NCBI RefSeq assembly: GCF_042660675.1
Contig: NZ_JBHSUL010000011.1
Span: 1-64,000 of the forward strand
Direction of reading: 5' to 3'
DNA from: Marinilactibacillus sp042660675
GTDB taxonomy: Bacteria; Bacillota; Bacilli; Lactobacillales; Carnobacteriaceae_A
DNA length: 64,000 bases
This document shows positions 24,550 through 33,435 of the stretch, in pieces (within the stretch, counting starts at the first letter, position 1; every line of letters starts with the position of its first letter). The position numbers were made by a program, and so were the translations under genes. The notes beneath the pieces were generated by a model. The model made no database searches. It saw only the letters and a list, made by a program, of their open reading frames with translations, and was not told the origin of the DNA.

Positions 24550-25056
24550 TTGGATGACTATGAATATAAAACACATTTTGGAGTATATGGTGTTTGTATC
24601 AAACAAGGTAAACTACTATGTATTCTTAAAAACTCTGGGCCTTATCAGTATCGTTATGATTTACCTGGGGGTAGTCAAGAAGCTGGTGAAGGACTAACAG
24701 AAACACTGGTCAGAGAAGTGCTTGAAGAAACTGGACAAAAAGTCTTACAGTACGACCATCCTAGAATATATGATGCATTTGTCCGTGCAACTCAGACTAC
24801 CTTTACGACGCATCACGTATTCGCTTTGTATACCATCTTATTAAGCGAAACCGTTCAATCTTTACCTAAAGTCGTAGTCGATGGCCTAAATGATTCAGAG
24901 GGAACCATTTGGATGCCTTTAGAAAACCTAACCATAGAAAATGCTTCTCCGCTTATATTGAAGGTGCTAGAAGAACAACGTAACGACCCAGATTTAATGA
25001 ACAAAATGATTTTCAACCACTGGAACATTCGAACTGAATTTGAAAATAAAAAATAA
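24550..25056 (+). CDS. Nudix hydrolase in the tyrosine T-box operon
   Basis: A 168-residue protein with a complete Nudix box (GGSQEAGEGL...REVLEETG). The start is TTG at 24550 behind AAGGGGGTGG. The open frame extends upstream to 24385, but that part overlaps the T-box and terminator and is not coding. It lies 16 nt before tyrS and must share its tRNA-Tyr-dependent control. The substrate is unknown; nucleotide or aminoacyl-nucleotide clean-up is speculation. Confidence 0.85.
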   Translation: MDDYEYKTHFGVYGVCIKQGKLLCILKNSGPYQYRYDLPGGSQEAGEGLTETLVREVLEETGQKVLQYDHPRIYDAFVRATQTTFTTHHVFALYTILLSETVQSLPKVVVDGLNDSEGTIWMPLENLTIENASPLILKVLEEQRNDPDLMNKMIFNHWNIRTEFENKK

Positions 25057-25072
25057 CTATTGGAGATGAACA

Positions 25073-26341
25073 ATGAATATTTTAGAAGAACTGGAATGGC
25101 GCGGCGCTATCAACCAGCAAACAGATGAAGAAGGTCTAAAGAAGTTAACGGATGAAGAGAGTATCGCTTTATACTGCGGAATCGATCCTTCTGGAGATAG
25201 TATGCACGTTGGGCATTTGATTCCCTTTATGATCTTGAAAAGATTTCAGCTTGCTGGACATAAACCCGTTATCTTGATCGGTGGTGGTACGGGATCAATC
25301 GGTGATCCAAGCGGCCGTAATTCTGAACGCGTCCTTCAAACAATGGATCAAATTGTTGCCAATGCAGAAAAACTTAGTGGACAGATGCGTCAGTTATTTG
25401 AAGCTGGATCTGAGCAATCAGGAATTAAACTTGTAAACAATTACGACTGGCTGAGTGGTTTGAGTTTTCTTGATTTCCTGAGGGACTTTGGTAAAGAATT
25501 CAATATCAATACGATGTTGGCAAAAGATGTTGTAGCAAACCGTATGGATACCGGGATTTCATTTACTGAATTTAGCTACCAAATCATCCAGTCTGTCGAC
25601 TTTTTACACTTATTCCAAAATGAAGATGTTAGATTGCAAATCGGTGGATCTGATCAATGGGGAAATATTACTGCCGGTCTGGACTTGATCCGTAAAAAAG
25701 AAGGATCAGAAGCGAAAGCCTTTGGTCTGACAATTCCCTTACTACTCAAAGCAGATGGTACTAAATTTGGTAAATCAGCGGAAGGCGCAATTTGGCTTGA
25801 TCCTGAAAAAACAACGCCTTACGAATTTTACCAATTCTGGTTCAACCAAGATGACCGTGATATTGTGAAATACCTGAAATACTTTACTTTCTTATCTAAA
25901 GAAGAAATCGATACACTAGCAGAGCAAGTAGAAACTGAACCACATAAACGTGCTGCTCAAAAAGCGTTGGCTGAAGAAATGACAACCTTTGTTCATGGAC
26001 AAGATGCGCTAGACGAAGCGCTTAAAATTTCAAAGGCCTTATTTTCTGGAGAAATTCAAGATCTTACGGCAGAACAAATCGCAACAACCTTTAAAGATGT
26101 ACCTTCTTCTCAAGCTAAAAAAGGCACACACAATTTAGTAGAGTTTTTGGTAGATATTACAGGAATCGAACCTTCTCGTCGTCAAGCTCGTGAAGACATC
26201 AAAAATGGTGCTATCACAATCAAAGGAGAAAAAATTCAAGACGTCGATTACGAGTTATCTGAAAAAGATAGTTTCGAGAACCAATTTGTGATCGTTCGAC
26301 GCGGTAAGAAAAAATACTTCTTAGTAAATCTGGAAGACTAA
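25073..26341 (+). CDS. tyrS: Tyrosyl-tRNA synthetase
   Basis: A 422-residue class I synthetase of the TyrRS bacterial type. It has the HIGH-like motif MHVGHLIPF, the tyrosine site YQIIQSVDF and GGSDQWGN, the KMSKS-like KFGKS and a C-terminal S4 RNA-binding domain. The ribosome site TTGGAGATGAAC precedes the ATG. It is the second gene of the T-box operon. Confidence 0.97.
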   Translation: MNILEELEWRGAINQQTDEEGLKKLTDEESIALYCGIDPSGDSMHVGHLIPFMILKRFQLAGHKPVILIGGGTGSIGDPSGRNSERVLQTMDQIVANAEKLSGQMRQLFEAGSEQSGIKLVNNYDWLSGLSFLDFLRDFGKEFNINTMLAKDVVANRMDTGISFTEFSYQIIQSVDFLHLFQNEDVRLQIGGSDQWGNITAGLDLIRKKEGSEAKAFGLTIPLLLKADGTKFGKSAEGAIWLDPEKTTPYEFYQFWFNQDDRDIVKYLKYFTFLSKEEIDTLAEQVETEPHKRAAQKALAEEMTTFVHGQDALDEALKISKALFSGEIQDLTAEQIATTFKDVPSSQAKKGTHNLVEFLVDITGIEPSRRQAREDIKNGAITIKGEKIQDVDYELSEKDSFENQFVIVRRGKKKYFLVNLED

Positions 26342-26342
26342 A

Positions 26343-26385
26343 AAAACGACTGACTCGTCTATTGTTATCGAGTCAGTCGTTTTTC
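26343..26385 (+). terminator. Terminator after tyrS
   Basis: Stem AAAACGACTGACTCG with CGAGTCAGTCGTTTTT around an ATTGTTAT loop region. The T-run is on the plus strand and also serves the converging DUF1002 gene. Confidence 0.88.
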
Positions 26386-26387
26386 TT

Positions 26388-27362
26388 TTAATTAAAGAAG
26401 CCTGTTATAGCTTCCCAAATCGAACGGAAGAAATTGCCGATTTGATCAAACAATCCACTTTCCTCAGCTTGCTGGAACGCATCTCCGAATCGGTCACGGA
26501 TGTTACTAGACAATTGTTCGAGTTGCTCTTTTACTTGTGCTGAATCAATCGCACCTGTCTGTTGATATCTTTCAAAGAAAGCCAGCAAACGATCCAACTG
26601 GTCTTGTGAAATGACGTTTTGAAGATTGTTATTTTCTAATGCATCATTGATGATCTGCTCAATATCTTCTCTTGTAGCCAGTTCTCCTTGGCGTTCTTTC
26701 AAATCCGCTAATTGCTGTTTAATTTCCACAATTGCCTGATCAAAACGAGAAGTATCAAAGTTAGATTCTGCATTGTTTTCCTGTGCAATTTGATTGGTTG
26801 TCTCAAGTTCTTCTTGCGCAACTTCCATACGGTCCTGATCTAATTCTTCACCATTTACGTCGAACGCTTTGTAAATCCCAGTCAAGGCACTTTCACCGGT
26901 TACTGGACGAATACTCGCTACCATGATCGTCACATCTTCCACCCCGGCAGTAATAGCCGCATTGGCATATTGTTCCTGTGTGATTTGAGTAATATCATCT
27001 GGCGTTTCAATCAGTACCTCTACACCAGAACCTTCATTTTCTCTTTGAACAAGCACGGAAGAGATCATGCTCGCTGTATTCCCAGATCCTGTCCCTAAGT
27101 ATTGCTGCAAATCAGCTCCCGTAACATCCACGCTAGCTACATTATCCATATTATCTATTCCCAAAATATCAGCTGTTTCTTGTACTTGTTCTTGATTTAA
27201 TCCACCACCGTAAACAAATGTCGGTAATCCCCACGCTTCGTTTACAACACTTGTATCAATTCCAGCTGCTTCTACGGTTTGAGTTGTATTGAAGGCTGCA
27301 ACAGAAGTAAGTGTCGTTAATACTGCTATCGCTTTTAAAAAAGTTCTTTTTAACTGTTTCAT
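26388..27362 (-). CDS. DUF1002 secreted protein
   Basis: A 324-residue exported protein with a signal peptide (Lys/Arg start, hydrophobic core, likely cleavage after VEAA). A DUF1002 domain spans about residues 40-190 (PTFVYGGGLNQEQVQETADILGI). The C-terminal half is Gln/Glu-rich and helical, probably coiled coil. The family is widespread in Firmicutes (YpeP-like) and has no established function. It is single-gene, ending at a terminator shared with tyrS. Confidence 0.82.
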   Translation of the reverse strand: MKQLKRTFLKAIAVLTTLTSVAAFNTTQTVEAAGIDTSVVNEAWGLPTFVYGGGLNQEQVQETADILGIDNMDNVASVDVTGADLQQYLGTGSGNTASMISSVLVQRENEGSGVEVLIETPDDITQITQEQYANAAITAGVEDVTIMVASIRPVTGESALTGIYKAFDVNGEELDQDRMEVAQEELETTNQIAQENNAESNFDTSRFDQAIVEIKQQLADLKERQGELATREDIEQIINDALENNNLQNVISQDQLDRLLAFFERYQQTGAIDSAQVKEQLEQLSSNIRDRFGDAFQQAEESGLFDQIGNFFRSIWEAITGFFN

Positions 27363-27513
27363 TTGTTAAGCTTCCTTTCGCAATCACTTTAATTGAATTA
27401 CTCTGTTCTCATTATATCGACTCTGCTATCGATTTGCACTGATTTAGAAAAATCTATACCGTTTCTTAAAGTTTCTGCTTACTTAAATTAACCTTTTATC
27501 TTAATTCCTATAG

Positions 27514-27551
27514 AAAAAGAGCCCTTTCCAAATCGTACTTGGAAGGACTCT
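27514..27551 (-). terminator. Terminator after the NAD(P)-binding protein gene
   Basis: The stem AGAG-CCTTTCCAA with TTGGAAGG-ACTCT (27518-27551) precedes a short T-run on the minus strand. Confidence 0.7.
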
Positions 27552-27586
27552 ATAATTTTTTAGTAAGGATTCAACAAAAGCGAATC

Positions 27587-28243
27587 TTATAGTTGATTCA
27601 ATGCTTCTTCAATACTTTGATCGCCAGTTGTTACATCAAATGACTGACGATAGGTACGTTCATGATCTAATGATTGAGCAATTAAATCAGCAACGTCTTT
27701 TCTTGGGATTGTCATAGGATCTGTGAATTCATTTAGCGCTCTCGTTAAAGCTACTTTACCAATCGCAGGTTCATTCTCAAGTACACCTGGACGAACAATT
27801 GTGTAATTCAAGTCACTGTTCAGTAGAAACTTATCTGCATAATGTTTGGCTGCGAAATAAGGTTTCATTTCGTCGCTCCAGTTTTCTCTAACATCTGCTT
27901 GGAACGCGCTGACCATAATGAATCGTTTGATGTTCATATCTTCTGCAGCTTCCATCACCTTCACTGCACCATCTAAATCAATCAAGACAGTTTTATCGAC
28001 ACCTGTACTACCACCGGATCCAGCAGCGAATACAATGGCATCAATATTTTCCATCTGATCTTTAATCTCTTGTACAGAACTTTCCAAGTTACCCAGACGG
28101 GCTTCGATCCCTTTTTCCTTGAATTTATCTACTTGTTCTTGTTTTCTAACAAAGGCAATTGGTGTATGATTTCCCTCTTCTTTTAACTGTTCAACGAGGT
28201 GCGTTCCGATTTGTCCGTTTGCTCCAACAACTAATACTTGCAT
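27587..28243 (-). CDS. NAD(P)H-binding SDR-type protein
   Basis: A 218-residue atypical short-chain dehydrogenase of the NmrA/YhfK kind. It has GANGQIGTHL near the N-terminus, a FAAGSGG motif about residue 80 and YxxxK replaced by an AAKHYADK helix. Such proteins often sense or use NAD(P)H without a known substrate. The start is at MQVLVVG (28243), nine nt after GAAGGAG. It lies 66 nt downstream of an FNR paralogue and may share its Fur-controlled transcript. Confidence 0.85.
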   Translation of the reverse strand: MQVLVVGANGQIGTHLVEQLKEEGNHTPIAFVRKQEQVDKFKEKGIEARLGNLESSVQEIKDQMENIDAIVFAAGSGGSTGVDKTVLIDLDGAVKVMEAAEDMNIKRFIMVSAFQADVRENWSDEMKPYFAAKHYADKFLLNSDLNYTIVRPGVLENEPAIGKVALTRALNEFTDPMTIPRKDVADLIAQSLDHERTYRQSFDVTTGDQSIEEALNQL

Positions 28244-28308
28244 CAATGATCGCTCCTTCAATTTTTGTATAAACTTACTTTAACAAAGTTGAAAATAAAA
28301 ACCAATGA

Positions 28309-29382
28309 TTATACCTTATCCCCATATAAGTGTGCGCGAAGTTCTTGATTTCTCCCGTCAAAGCGCTTGTTATGAGAAGAAACTTTTGCTTTCGGTTTGG
28401 CATCCGGATCAAAATTTAATTTTATATGGTTGACTGCATTCCCAGCATCATTGAAAGCTCCAGCAATCAGTCTAAGTTTCCCGTCAAAGTCCATGGTATC
28501 TCCACAAGCATAGAGTCCTTCTATATTTGTAATCCCTTTAGAATCCCCTTTAATCAAATACCCATTGTCTACAAGCTCAAGATTCAATTCCTCATTATCG
28601 TGGAAGAAATTTGCTTGTCGATCAATCCCTATATTTACGATAACTTCATCGACAGAAATTTGCTCTTCGATACCGGTCTGATTATGAATTAAAGTAACTG
28701 CTGCCACTCTTGTCTGTGTACTATCCGAAATTAGCTCTTTGATTTCTGTATGTGTTTTGATAGAAGCAGAAGAATTTTCCAGTTTTTTCAGTTGTGTTTC
28801 GTGCGCCTTAAACTGATCACTTCTATGGATTAAGGTCAACTCTTCTGCCAGAGGTTCAATCTCACTAGCCCAATCGATTGAAGAATTCCCTCCACCAACC
28901 ATCAACACTCGTTTTCCTTTAAACTGTTCCAGTCGTTTGATTTGATAATGTAAGTTTGTCTGTTCAAAATGAAGGATGTCATCAAATGGTAGTTTTTTAG
29001 GCTGTGCAATTCCAGTACCTGTCGCTAAAATCACTTTTCTACTAAAGTACTTTTCACCAGAAAAACCGGTCGCAACAAAAATATTGTCTATTTTTTCTAA
29101 TTTAATAATATGTTCGTTTAAATAAATTTCAGGACCGAATGTTTTCCCTTGTGCTGCTAATTGTTCGATAAGATCTTCTCCGCTGATCGGTGTAATCCCA
29201 CCCACATCCCAGATTAATTTCTGTGGATAAAAATTAATTTTACCACCTAAGCGATTTCTTAATTCTACAATTTGAACAGATAGATCTCGCATTCCTGCAT
29301 AAAATGCAGCATAAAGTCCTGCTGACCCTCCTCCTATAATCGTAATATCTTTTATTTCAGTTGATTGATTTGCTGTTTCCAT
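28309..29382 (-). CDS. Ferredoxin/flavodoxin--NADP+ reductase paralogue
   Basis: A 357-residue TrxB-like FNR (YumC/IruO class) with FAD motif GGGSAGLYAAFYAG, NADP motif GGGNSSIDWA and C-terminal CGDTMDFDGKLRLIAGA. Such reductases transfer electrons from NADPH to ferredoxin or flavodoxin. S. aureus IruO releases iron from siderophores. It has its own promoter and a Fur-type box and lies after the siderophore transporter, which supports a role in iron metabolism (inference). The ATG at 29382 is preferred, with GTG at 29394 possible. Confidence 0.9.
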   Translation of the reverse strand: METANQSTEIKDITIIGGGSAGLYAAFYAGMRDLSVQIVELRNRLGGKINFYPQKLIWDVGGITPISGEDLIEQLAAQGKTFGPEIYLNEHIIKLEKIDNIFVATGFSGEKYFSRKVILATGTGIAQPKKLPFDDILHFEQTNLHYQIKRLEQFKGKRVLMVGGGNSSIDWASEIEPLAEELTLIHRSDQFKAHETQLKKLENSSASIKTHTEIKELISDSTQTRVAAVTLIHNQTGIEEQISVDEVIVNIGIDRQANFFHDNEELNLELVDNGYLIKGDSKGITNIEGLYACGDTMDFDGKLRLIAGAFNDAGNAVNHIKLNFDPDAKPKAKVSSHNKRFDGRNQELRAHLYGDKV

Positions 29383-29405
29383 CTTTAATAACACCTACCC
29401 CTAAT

Positions 29406-29455
29406 TGATAATGATTCTCACTTTCAATTATAGAGGTCTTTTTCTTTATCCACAA
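29406..29455 (-). promoter_or_regulatory. Promoter with Fur-type box for the second FNR gene
   Basis: TTGTGG (29450-29455), 17 nt and TATAAT (29427-29432) on the minus strand. The 7-1-7 repeat TGATAATGATTCTCA (29406-29420) lies downstream and differs from the Fur consensus by one base. Confidence 0.8.
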
Positions 29456-29470
29456 GTTATATCTATATAG

Positions 29471-29540
29471 AAAAAAGCAGTCCTCTCGAAGGATACTTCC
29501 GATTTCAAACATCAGAAAATCCTTTAAGAAGACTACTTTT
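29471..29540 (-). terminator. Terminator after the siderophore ATPase gene
   Basis: A long stem (29473-29485 with 29527-29540) overlaps the ATPase stop codon and is followed by a T-run on the minus strand. It separates the transporter operon from the second FNR gene. Confidence 0.7.
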
Positions 29541-30324
29541 AATGACTCAATTGATAACTCAGAAGCGTTGGCTTCCCTGTATGTGGATCTGTGACAATAC
29601 TTGCTTTAATATCAAAAACTTCACGGAGGACTTCCGTTTTCATAACTTGTTCAGGTGAGCCTGTTTGGATAATTTTTCCTTTTCTGATAGCAATTAAATG
29701 ATCTGCAAATCTAGCTGCGTGATTTAAGTCATGTAAGACCATTACGATCGTTCGATTCAATTTTTGATTGAGTGATTCCAACACTTGGAGGACTTCCAGC
29801 TGATGGGCCATATCAAGATAAGTCGTTGGTTCATCCAGCAGCAAACAGTCTGTATCTTGAGCGAGTGCCATTGCAATCCAAACACGTTGTTTTTGTCCAC
29901 CCGATAGCGAACTGACTGAACGATCTGCTTGATTTAAAAGATGTGTCTGATCTAGTGCCCAGTGGATTTTTTCCCAGTCATGTGCTTTTAATTGTCCAAA
30001 CCCTTTTTGATAAGGCGCACGTCCATAAGATACGAGTTCTTTGACTGTGATATCTTCTGGTGTCTGAGGCGCTTGTGTCAATATCGCAATTTCCTGCGCG
30101 ATCGCCTTAGTGGATTCCTTATGGATACTTTTCCCATCTATCATAGCTGTTCCACTTGAAGGCTTAAGGAGGCGAGCAATTGTCTTCAATAAAGTAGACT
30201 TTCCACAACCATTCGGCCCGATAATGCAGGTGATTTTAGATTTAGGTATCGTAATCGAAAGTTCTGAAATAATTTCTTGTTTTCCGTATCCTACTGTCAT
30301 TGCTTTTGTCTGAATTTCTGACAT
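29539..30324 (-). CDS. Iron-siderophore ABC transporter ATP-binding protein
   Basis: A 261-residue ATPase of the FecE/FhuC family with Walker A GPNGCGKST, signature LSGGQKQR and Walker B CLLLDEPTTYLD followed by HDLNHA. It energises the two BtuC-type permeases encoded upstream. Length and motifs are standard, and it is the last gene of the transporter operon. The order permease-permease-lipoprotein-ATPase is unbroken. Confidence 0.93.
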   Translation of the reverse strand: MSEIQTKAMTVGYGKQEIISELSITIPKSKITCIIGPNGCGKSTLLKTIARLLKPSSGTAMIDGKSIHKESTKAIAQEIAILTQAPQTPEDITVKELVSYGRAPYQKGFGQLKAHDWEKIHWALDQTHLLNQADRSVSSLSGGQKQRVWIAMALAQDTDCLLLDEPTTYLDMAHQLEVLQVLESLNQKLNRTIVMVLHDLNHAARFADHLIAIRKGKIIQTGSPEQVMKTEVLREVFDIKASIVTDPHTGKPTLLSYQLSH

Positions 30325-30357
30325 ACTCTATCCCTCCTTCATCCTTCGTAAGGCTTT

Positions 30358-31308
30358 TTATTTTGTAATGCTATCAACTACATTATCTAAAACTTGGTCA
30401 CTTGCAATCGGACCATAATAAAGCCAAGAAGTCTCTGGACCAAACTGATAAACTTGGTCCTGTTCGACTGCTGGAATATTTTGCCATAGTCTATCTTCAA
30501 ATAGTTCTGCTTCAGGCCCATCACTGTTTACAAAGAATAAATGGTCTACATTCATTTGCGCCAGTTCCTCAAGAGAAATCGCAGCCCAGTCAGCATCACT
30601 GGATAAATTGGATACAACTTCTGGAATTTCCAGACCAAGATCTCCATACATAACAGCGCCACTAGAACGCTCGGGATGCACAACAAACAAACTATTATTG
30701 ACCATCCACACTGCAGCTGCTGATTCACCATCTGCTACGGCTGACAATTCTTCTGCTTTCTCTTGTGCTTTTGTATCGTAAGTTTCTAGAACCGACGCTG
30801 CTTCGCCTTCCATTCCCAGCACTTCTCCAACTTCAGTCAAGGTCTCGCGCCATTCAGTTGGGCTAGACTTCAGTACATAAGTAGGTGCAATCTGCGCATA
30901 TTGTTCATACATATCTTGCTCAATAGCATCACGTACGATCATCAAGTCAGGTTCATATTCCAGAACAGACTCATAAGGCAGGTCATGCGGAATGAGTGGC
31001 ACTCCGGATAAGTCTTCTTGAAGATAATCCTGGATACTTTCACCGTTGGATACAGACCATTGTGCTACTGGCGTTACGTTTAAAGCCACCAAGTAATCCT
31101 CAAGATAAGATCCAAGAATATTTTCAGGGTTATTGGGAATTTCAACTTCATTCCCTAACCCATCCACAAGTATTTTCGGCTCCTCTGTTGCTTCTTCTAC
31201 TGGTGCTTCAGTCGTCTCTTCTTCTGGTGCTTCAACCTCACTGTTTCCGCATGCCGCTAACATAAATCCTGCACTGAGTACAATACTAGTTGTCCATAAT
31301 GTTTTCAT
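30358..31308 (-). CDS. Iron-siderophore-binding lipoprotein
   Basis: A 316-residue periplasmic-binding-protein lipoprotein (lipobox LAAC) of the FecB/TroA-fold class. A Glu/Thr/Pro linker follows the lipid anchor. The start MKTLWTTS at 31308 lies 8 nt after GGAGG. An in-frame ATG at 31323 is less likely. Ligand type (catecholate, hydroxamate or heme) cannot be told. The operon has a Fur box, so ferric-siderophore uptake is the best call. Confidence 0.9.
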   Translation of the reverse strand: MKTLWTTSIVLSAGFMLAACGNSEVEAPEEETTEAPVEEATEEPKILVDGLGNEVEIPNNPENILGSYLEDYLVALNVTPVAQWSVSNGESIQDYLQEDLSGVPLIPHDLPYESVLEYEPDLMIVRDAIEQDMYEQYAQIAPTYVLKSSPTEWRETLTEVGEVLGMEGEAASVLETYDTKAQEKAEELSAVADGESAAAVWMVNNSLFVVHPERSSGAVMYGDLGLEIPEVVSNLSSDADWAAISLEELAQMNVDHLFFVNSDGPEAELFEDRLWQNIPAVEQDQVYQFGPETSWLYYGPIASDQVLDNVVDSITK

Positions 31309-31325
31309 TTTAAATTCCTCCATTT

Positions 31326-32333
31326 TTATGCTTCTGTTGTAATTAAAAGATAGACAAAATACGGTGCACCTAGAAAAGCTACGATCAATCCGACCGGCAA
31401 TTCAGAAGGAGCAAATAGATTTCTTGCAATCATATCGGAAATGAGTAAAATTAAGGCCCCTATGCACGCTGCCGTTGGTACAAGTCTCTGATGTTTGTTT
31501 CCAACCAATTTTCTTGCAATGTGCGGTGCACCTAAGCCGAGAAATGAAATCCCACCAGCCACCGATACACTTGCACCAGTAAGGGCAACAGCTATTGCAA
31601 CCAACTTGATTCTTTCCCGTTCTGTATTTACGCCAAGCCCCAATGCCATTTCATCTCCTAACTGCAGTAGATTCAAGGTTCTGGATTTATACAAACTTAA
31701 TGGAATCAAAATCAATACCCATGGTAGTAAACTGATCACAGCTGACCAGTGGGCGTTCCAGATCGACCCGGATAGCCAGACAGTCACCTGATTAAATTCA
31801 CTCTGGTTCATTCTCAACTGAAACAGCGTTAGTACAGCACCAAAGCCTGCATTTACACCGACCCCCACTAGAATCAAGCGAATCGGTGTGACGCCATTTT
31901 TCCAAGCAACGATATAAATACAACATGCCGCTAGTAATCCACCTAAAAATGCTGCAATCGGTAGCGTCATCATTTGTCCTAACGTTGAAACCGCTCCTCG
32001 GCGAGAACTGTATGTCAAATAAAAAACAACGGACAATCCAGCTCCAGCATTGATACCAAGAATCCCCGGATCTGCTAACTCATTTTGAGTGATCCCTTGA
32101 AGCAAGGTCCCTGCTACGCCTAATGCAGCCCCTGCCAAGATAGCAATAAAAAGACGTGGCAGCCTGAATTCAAAAAGTAATAGCTCATTACGTCTACTAC
32201 CTTCTCCAAGGGCCGTTTCCACTAACTCGCTTGGTGAGATGGCCAAGTGTCCTGTAGCTAAACTCAGCAGCCCCATCATAACAATCATAACGATCAGAGC
32301 TAATATTAAGTAGTGAATATTTTTAAAGATCAC
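31326..32333 (-). CDS. Iron-siderophore ABC permease
   Basis: A 335-residue FecCD/BtuC-type permease with nine or ten membrane helices and motifs GAALGVAGTLLQGITQN and GGISFLGLGAPHIARKLVG. The start is GTG at 32333 with a weak ribosome site, 11 nt after the preceding permease gene, so it is probably translated by coupling. It forms a heterodimeric channel with that partner. Confidence 0.92.
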   Translation of the reverse strand: MIFKNIHYLILALIVMIVMMGLLSLATGHLAISPSELVETALGEGSRRNELLLFEFRLPRLFIAILAGAALGVAGTLLQGITQNELADPGILGINAGAGLSVVFYLTYSSRRGAVSTLGQMMTLPIAAFLGGLLAACCIYIVAWKNGVTPIRLILVGVGVNAGFGAVLTLFQLRMNQSEFNQVTVWLSGSIWNAHWSAVISLLPWVLILIPLSLYKSRTLNLLQLGDEMALGLGVNTERERIKLVAIAVALTGASVSVAGGISFLGLGAPHIARKLVGNKHQRLVPTAACIGALILLISDMIARNLFAPSELPVGLIVAFLGAPYFVYLLITTEA

Positions 32334-32344
32334 TTTGTGTGTAT

Positions 32345-33406
32345 TCAGATAAGTCCGCCTCCTTCTTTTCTTGCTAAGAAAAGGAAGAACGGTACACCGA
32401 TCATCGCAGTTAAAGCGCCAACGGGTGTTTCATATGGTGGATTGACCATACGGGCAGCAATATCTGCTGTCACCAACAACCAGGCTCCGATAACCGCTGA
32501 GAACGGTATCAACCACCGATAATCCATTCCTATTATTTTTTTTGTGATGTGCGGAATGATTAATCCTATAAATCCAATGGTACCGGAGATGGATACAGCC
32601 GTCCCTGTTAGTAACAAAACAATCAAAATGCCGCAAACTCTAACAAGGCCCGTTCTTTGTCCCAGACTTTTCGCCACTTCATCCCCTAGGCTCATCAGTG
32701 TCAAAGAACGAGACAACAAACCAGCAGATATAAATCCGATTAGAGCTATGATCAACGCTAGCCGCACATTACTAGCAGAGATCCCCGCTATATTCCCTGC
32801 ATACCAGAAACTAATATCGCGGGTTACATTAAAGTACATTGCAAGCATCGTTGAGGCAGATTGCAACAGTGCGCTGACAGCAGCACCTGCTAAGGCCAAT
32901 TTAACCGGTGTCAGTCCTCTTTTAGAAAACAGACCTACAGAGAAAACCATACTTGCACCTAGACCGGCTCCGGTGAATGCCCACAAAACCATTCCGATTT
33001 GACTGGTATGAGGGAATAGTGCTAAAGCGAACGCAATCATAAAGCCCGCACCTGAGCTAACACCCATTATTGATGGAGAGGCTAAAGGATTGCGCGTTAA
33101 TCCTTGCATGATAACCCCAGATATTGCAAGAAATGCACCAATCAAAGCCGCTGCCAGTACTCTAGGGAATCTCAAATCATATAGAATCAAATGTTGCGTA
33201 TTTTGTTCGTCAAAACGCAGCAGCGATTCTGTAATCACTGTCCAGTTGATCTGCGCCGCTCCATAAGAGACAGAAAGAATCATCGTAAACAAGAGTATCA
33301 CAAGGCTGAACACAAAATACATAGGAGCAGATCTAGATTGAAATCTTTTAAGTATTCGTTGTTTTGTCGCTTTCTTATTCAATTGTCTTTTTCTAATTTG
33401 CTCCAT
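32345..33406 (-). CDS. Iron-siderophore ABC permease
   Basis: A 353-residue FecCD-family permease with the expected GAFLAISGVIMQGLTRNPLA and IGFIGLIIPHITKKIIG motifs. A basic N-terminal 25 residues precede the first helix. The start MEQIRKR at 33406 is chosen because AAAGG is 9 nt upstream. An ATG two codons earlier is possible. It follows the first FNR gene by 29 nt. Confidence 0.92.
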   Translation of the reverse strand: MEQIRKRQLNKKATKQRILKRFQSRSAPMYFVFSLVILLFTMILSVSYGAAQINWTVITESLLRFDEQNTQHLILYDLRFPRVLAAALIGAFLAISGVIMQGLTRNPLASPSIMGVSSGAGFMIAFALALFPHTSQIGMVLWAFTGAGLGASMVFSVGLFSKRGLTPVKLALAGAAVSALLQSASTMLAMYFNVTRDISFWYAGNIAGISASNVRLALIIALIGFISAGLLSRSLTLMSLGDEVAKSLGQRTGLVRVCGILIVLLLTGTAVSISGTIGFIGLIIPHITKKIIGMDYRWLIPFSAVIGAWLLVTADIAARMVNPPYETPVGALTAMIGVPFFLFLARKEGGGLI

Positions 33407-33435
33407 AGCCATTCCTTTTCTGTGGTGTAGACAAT

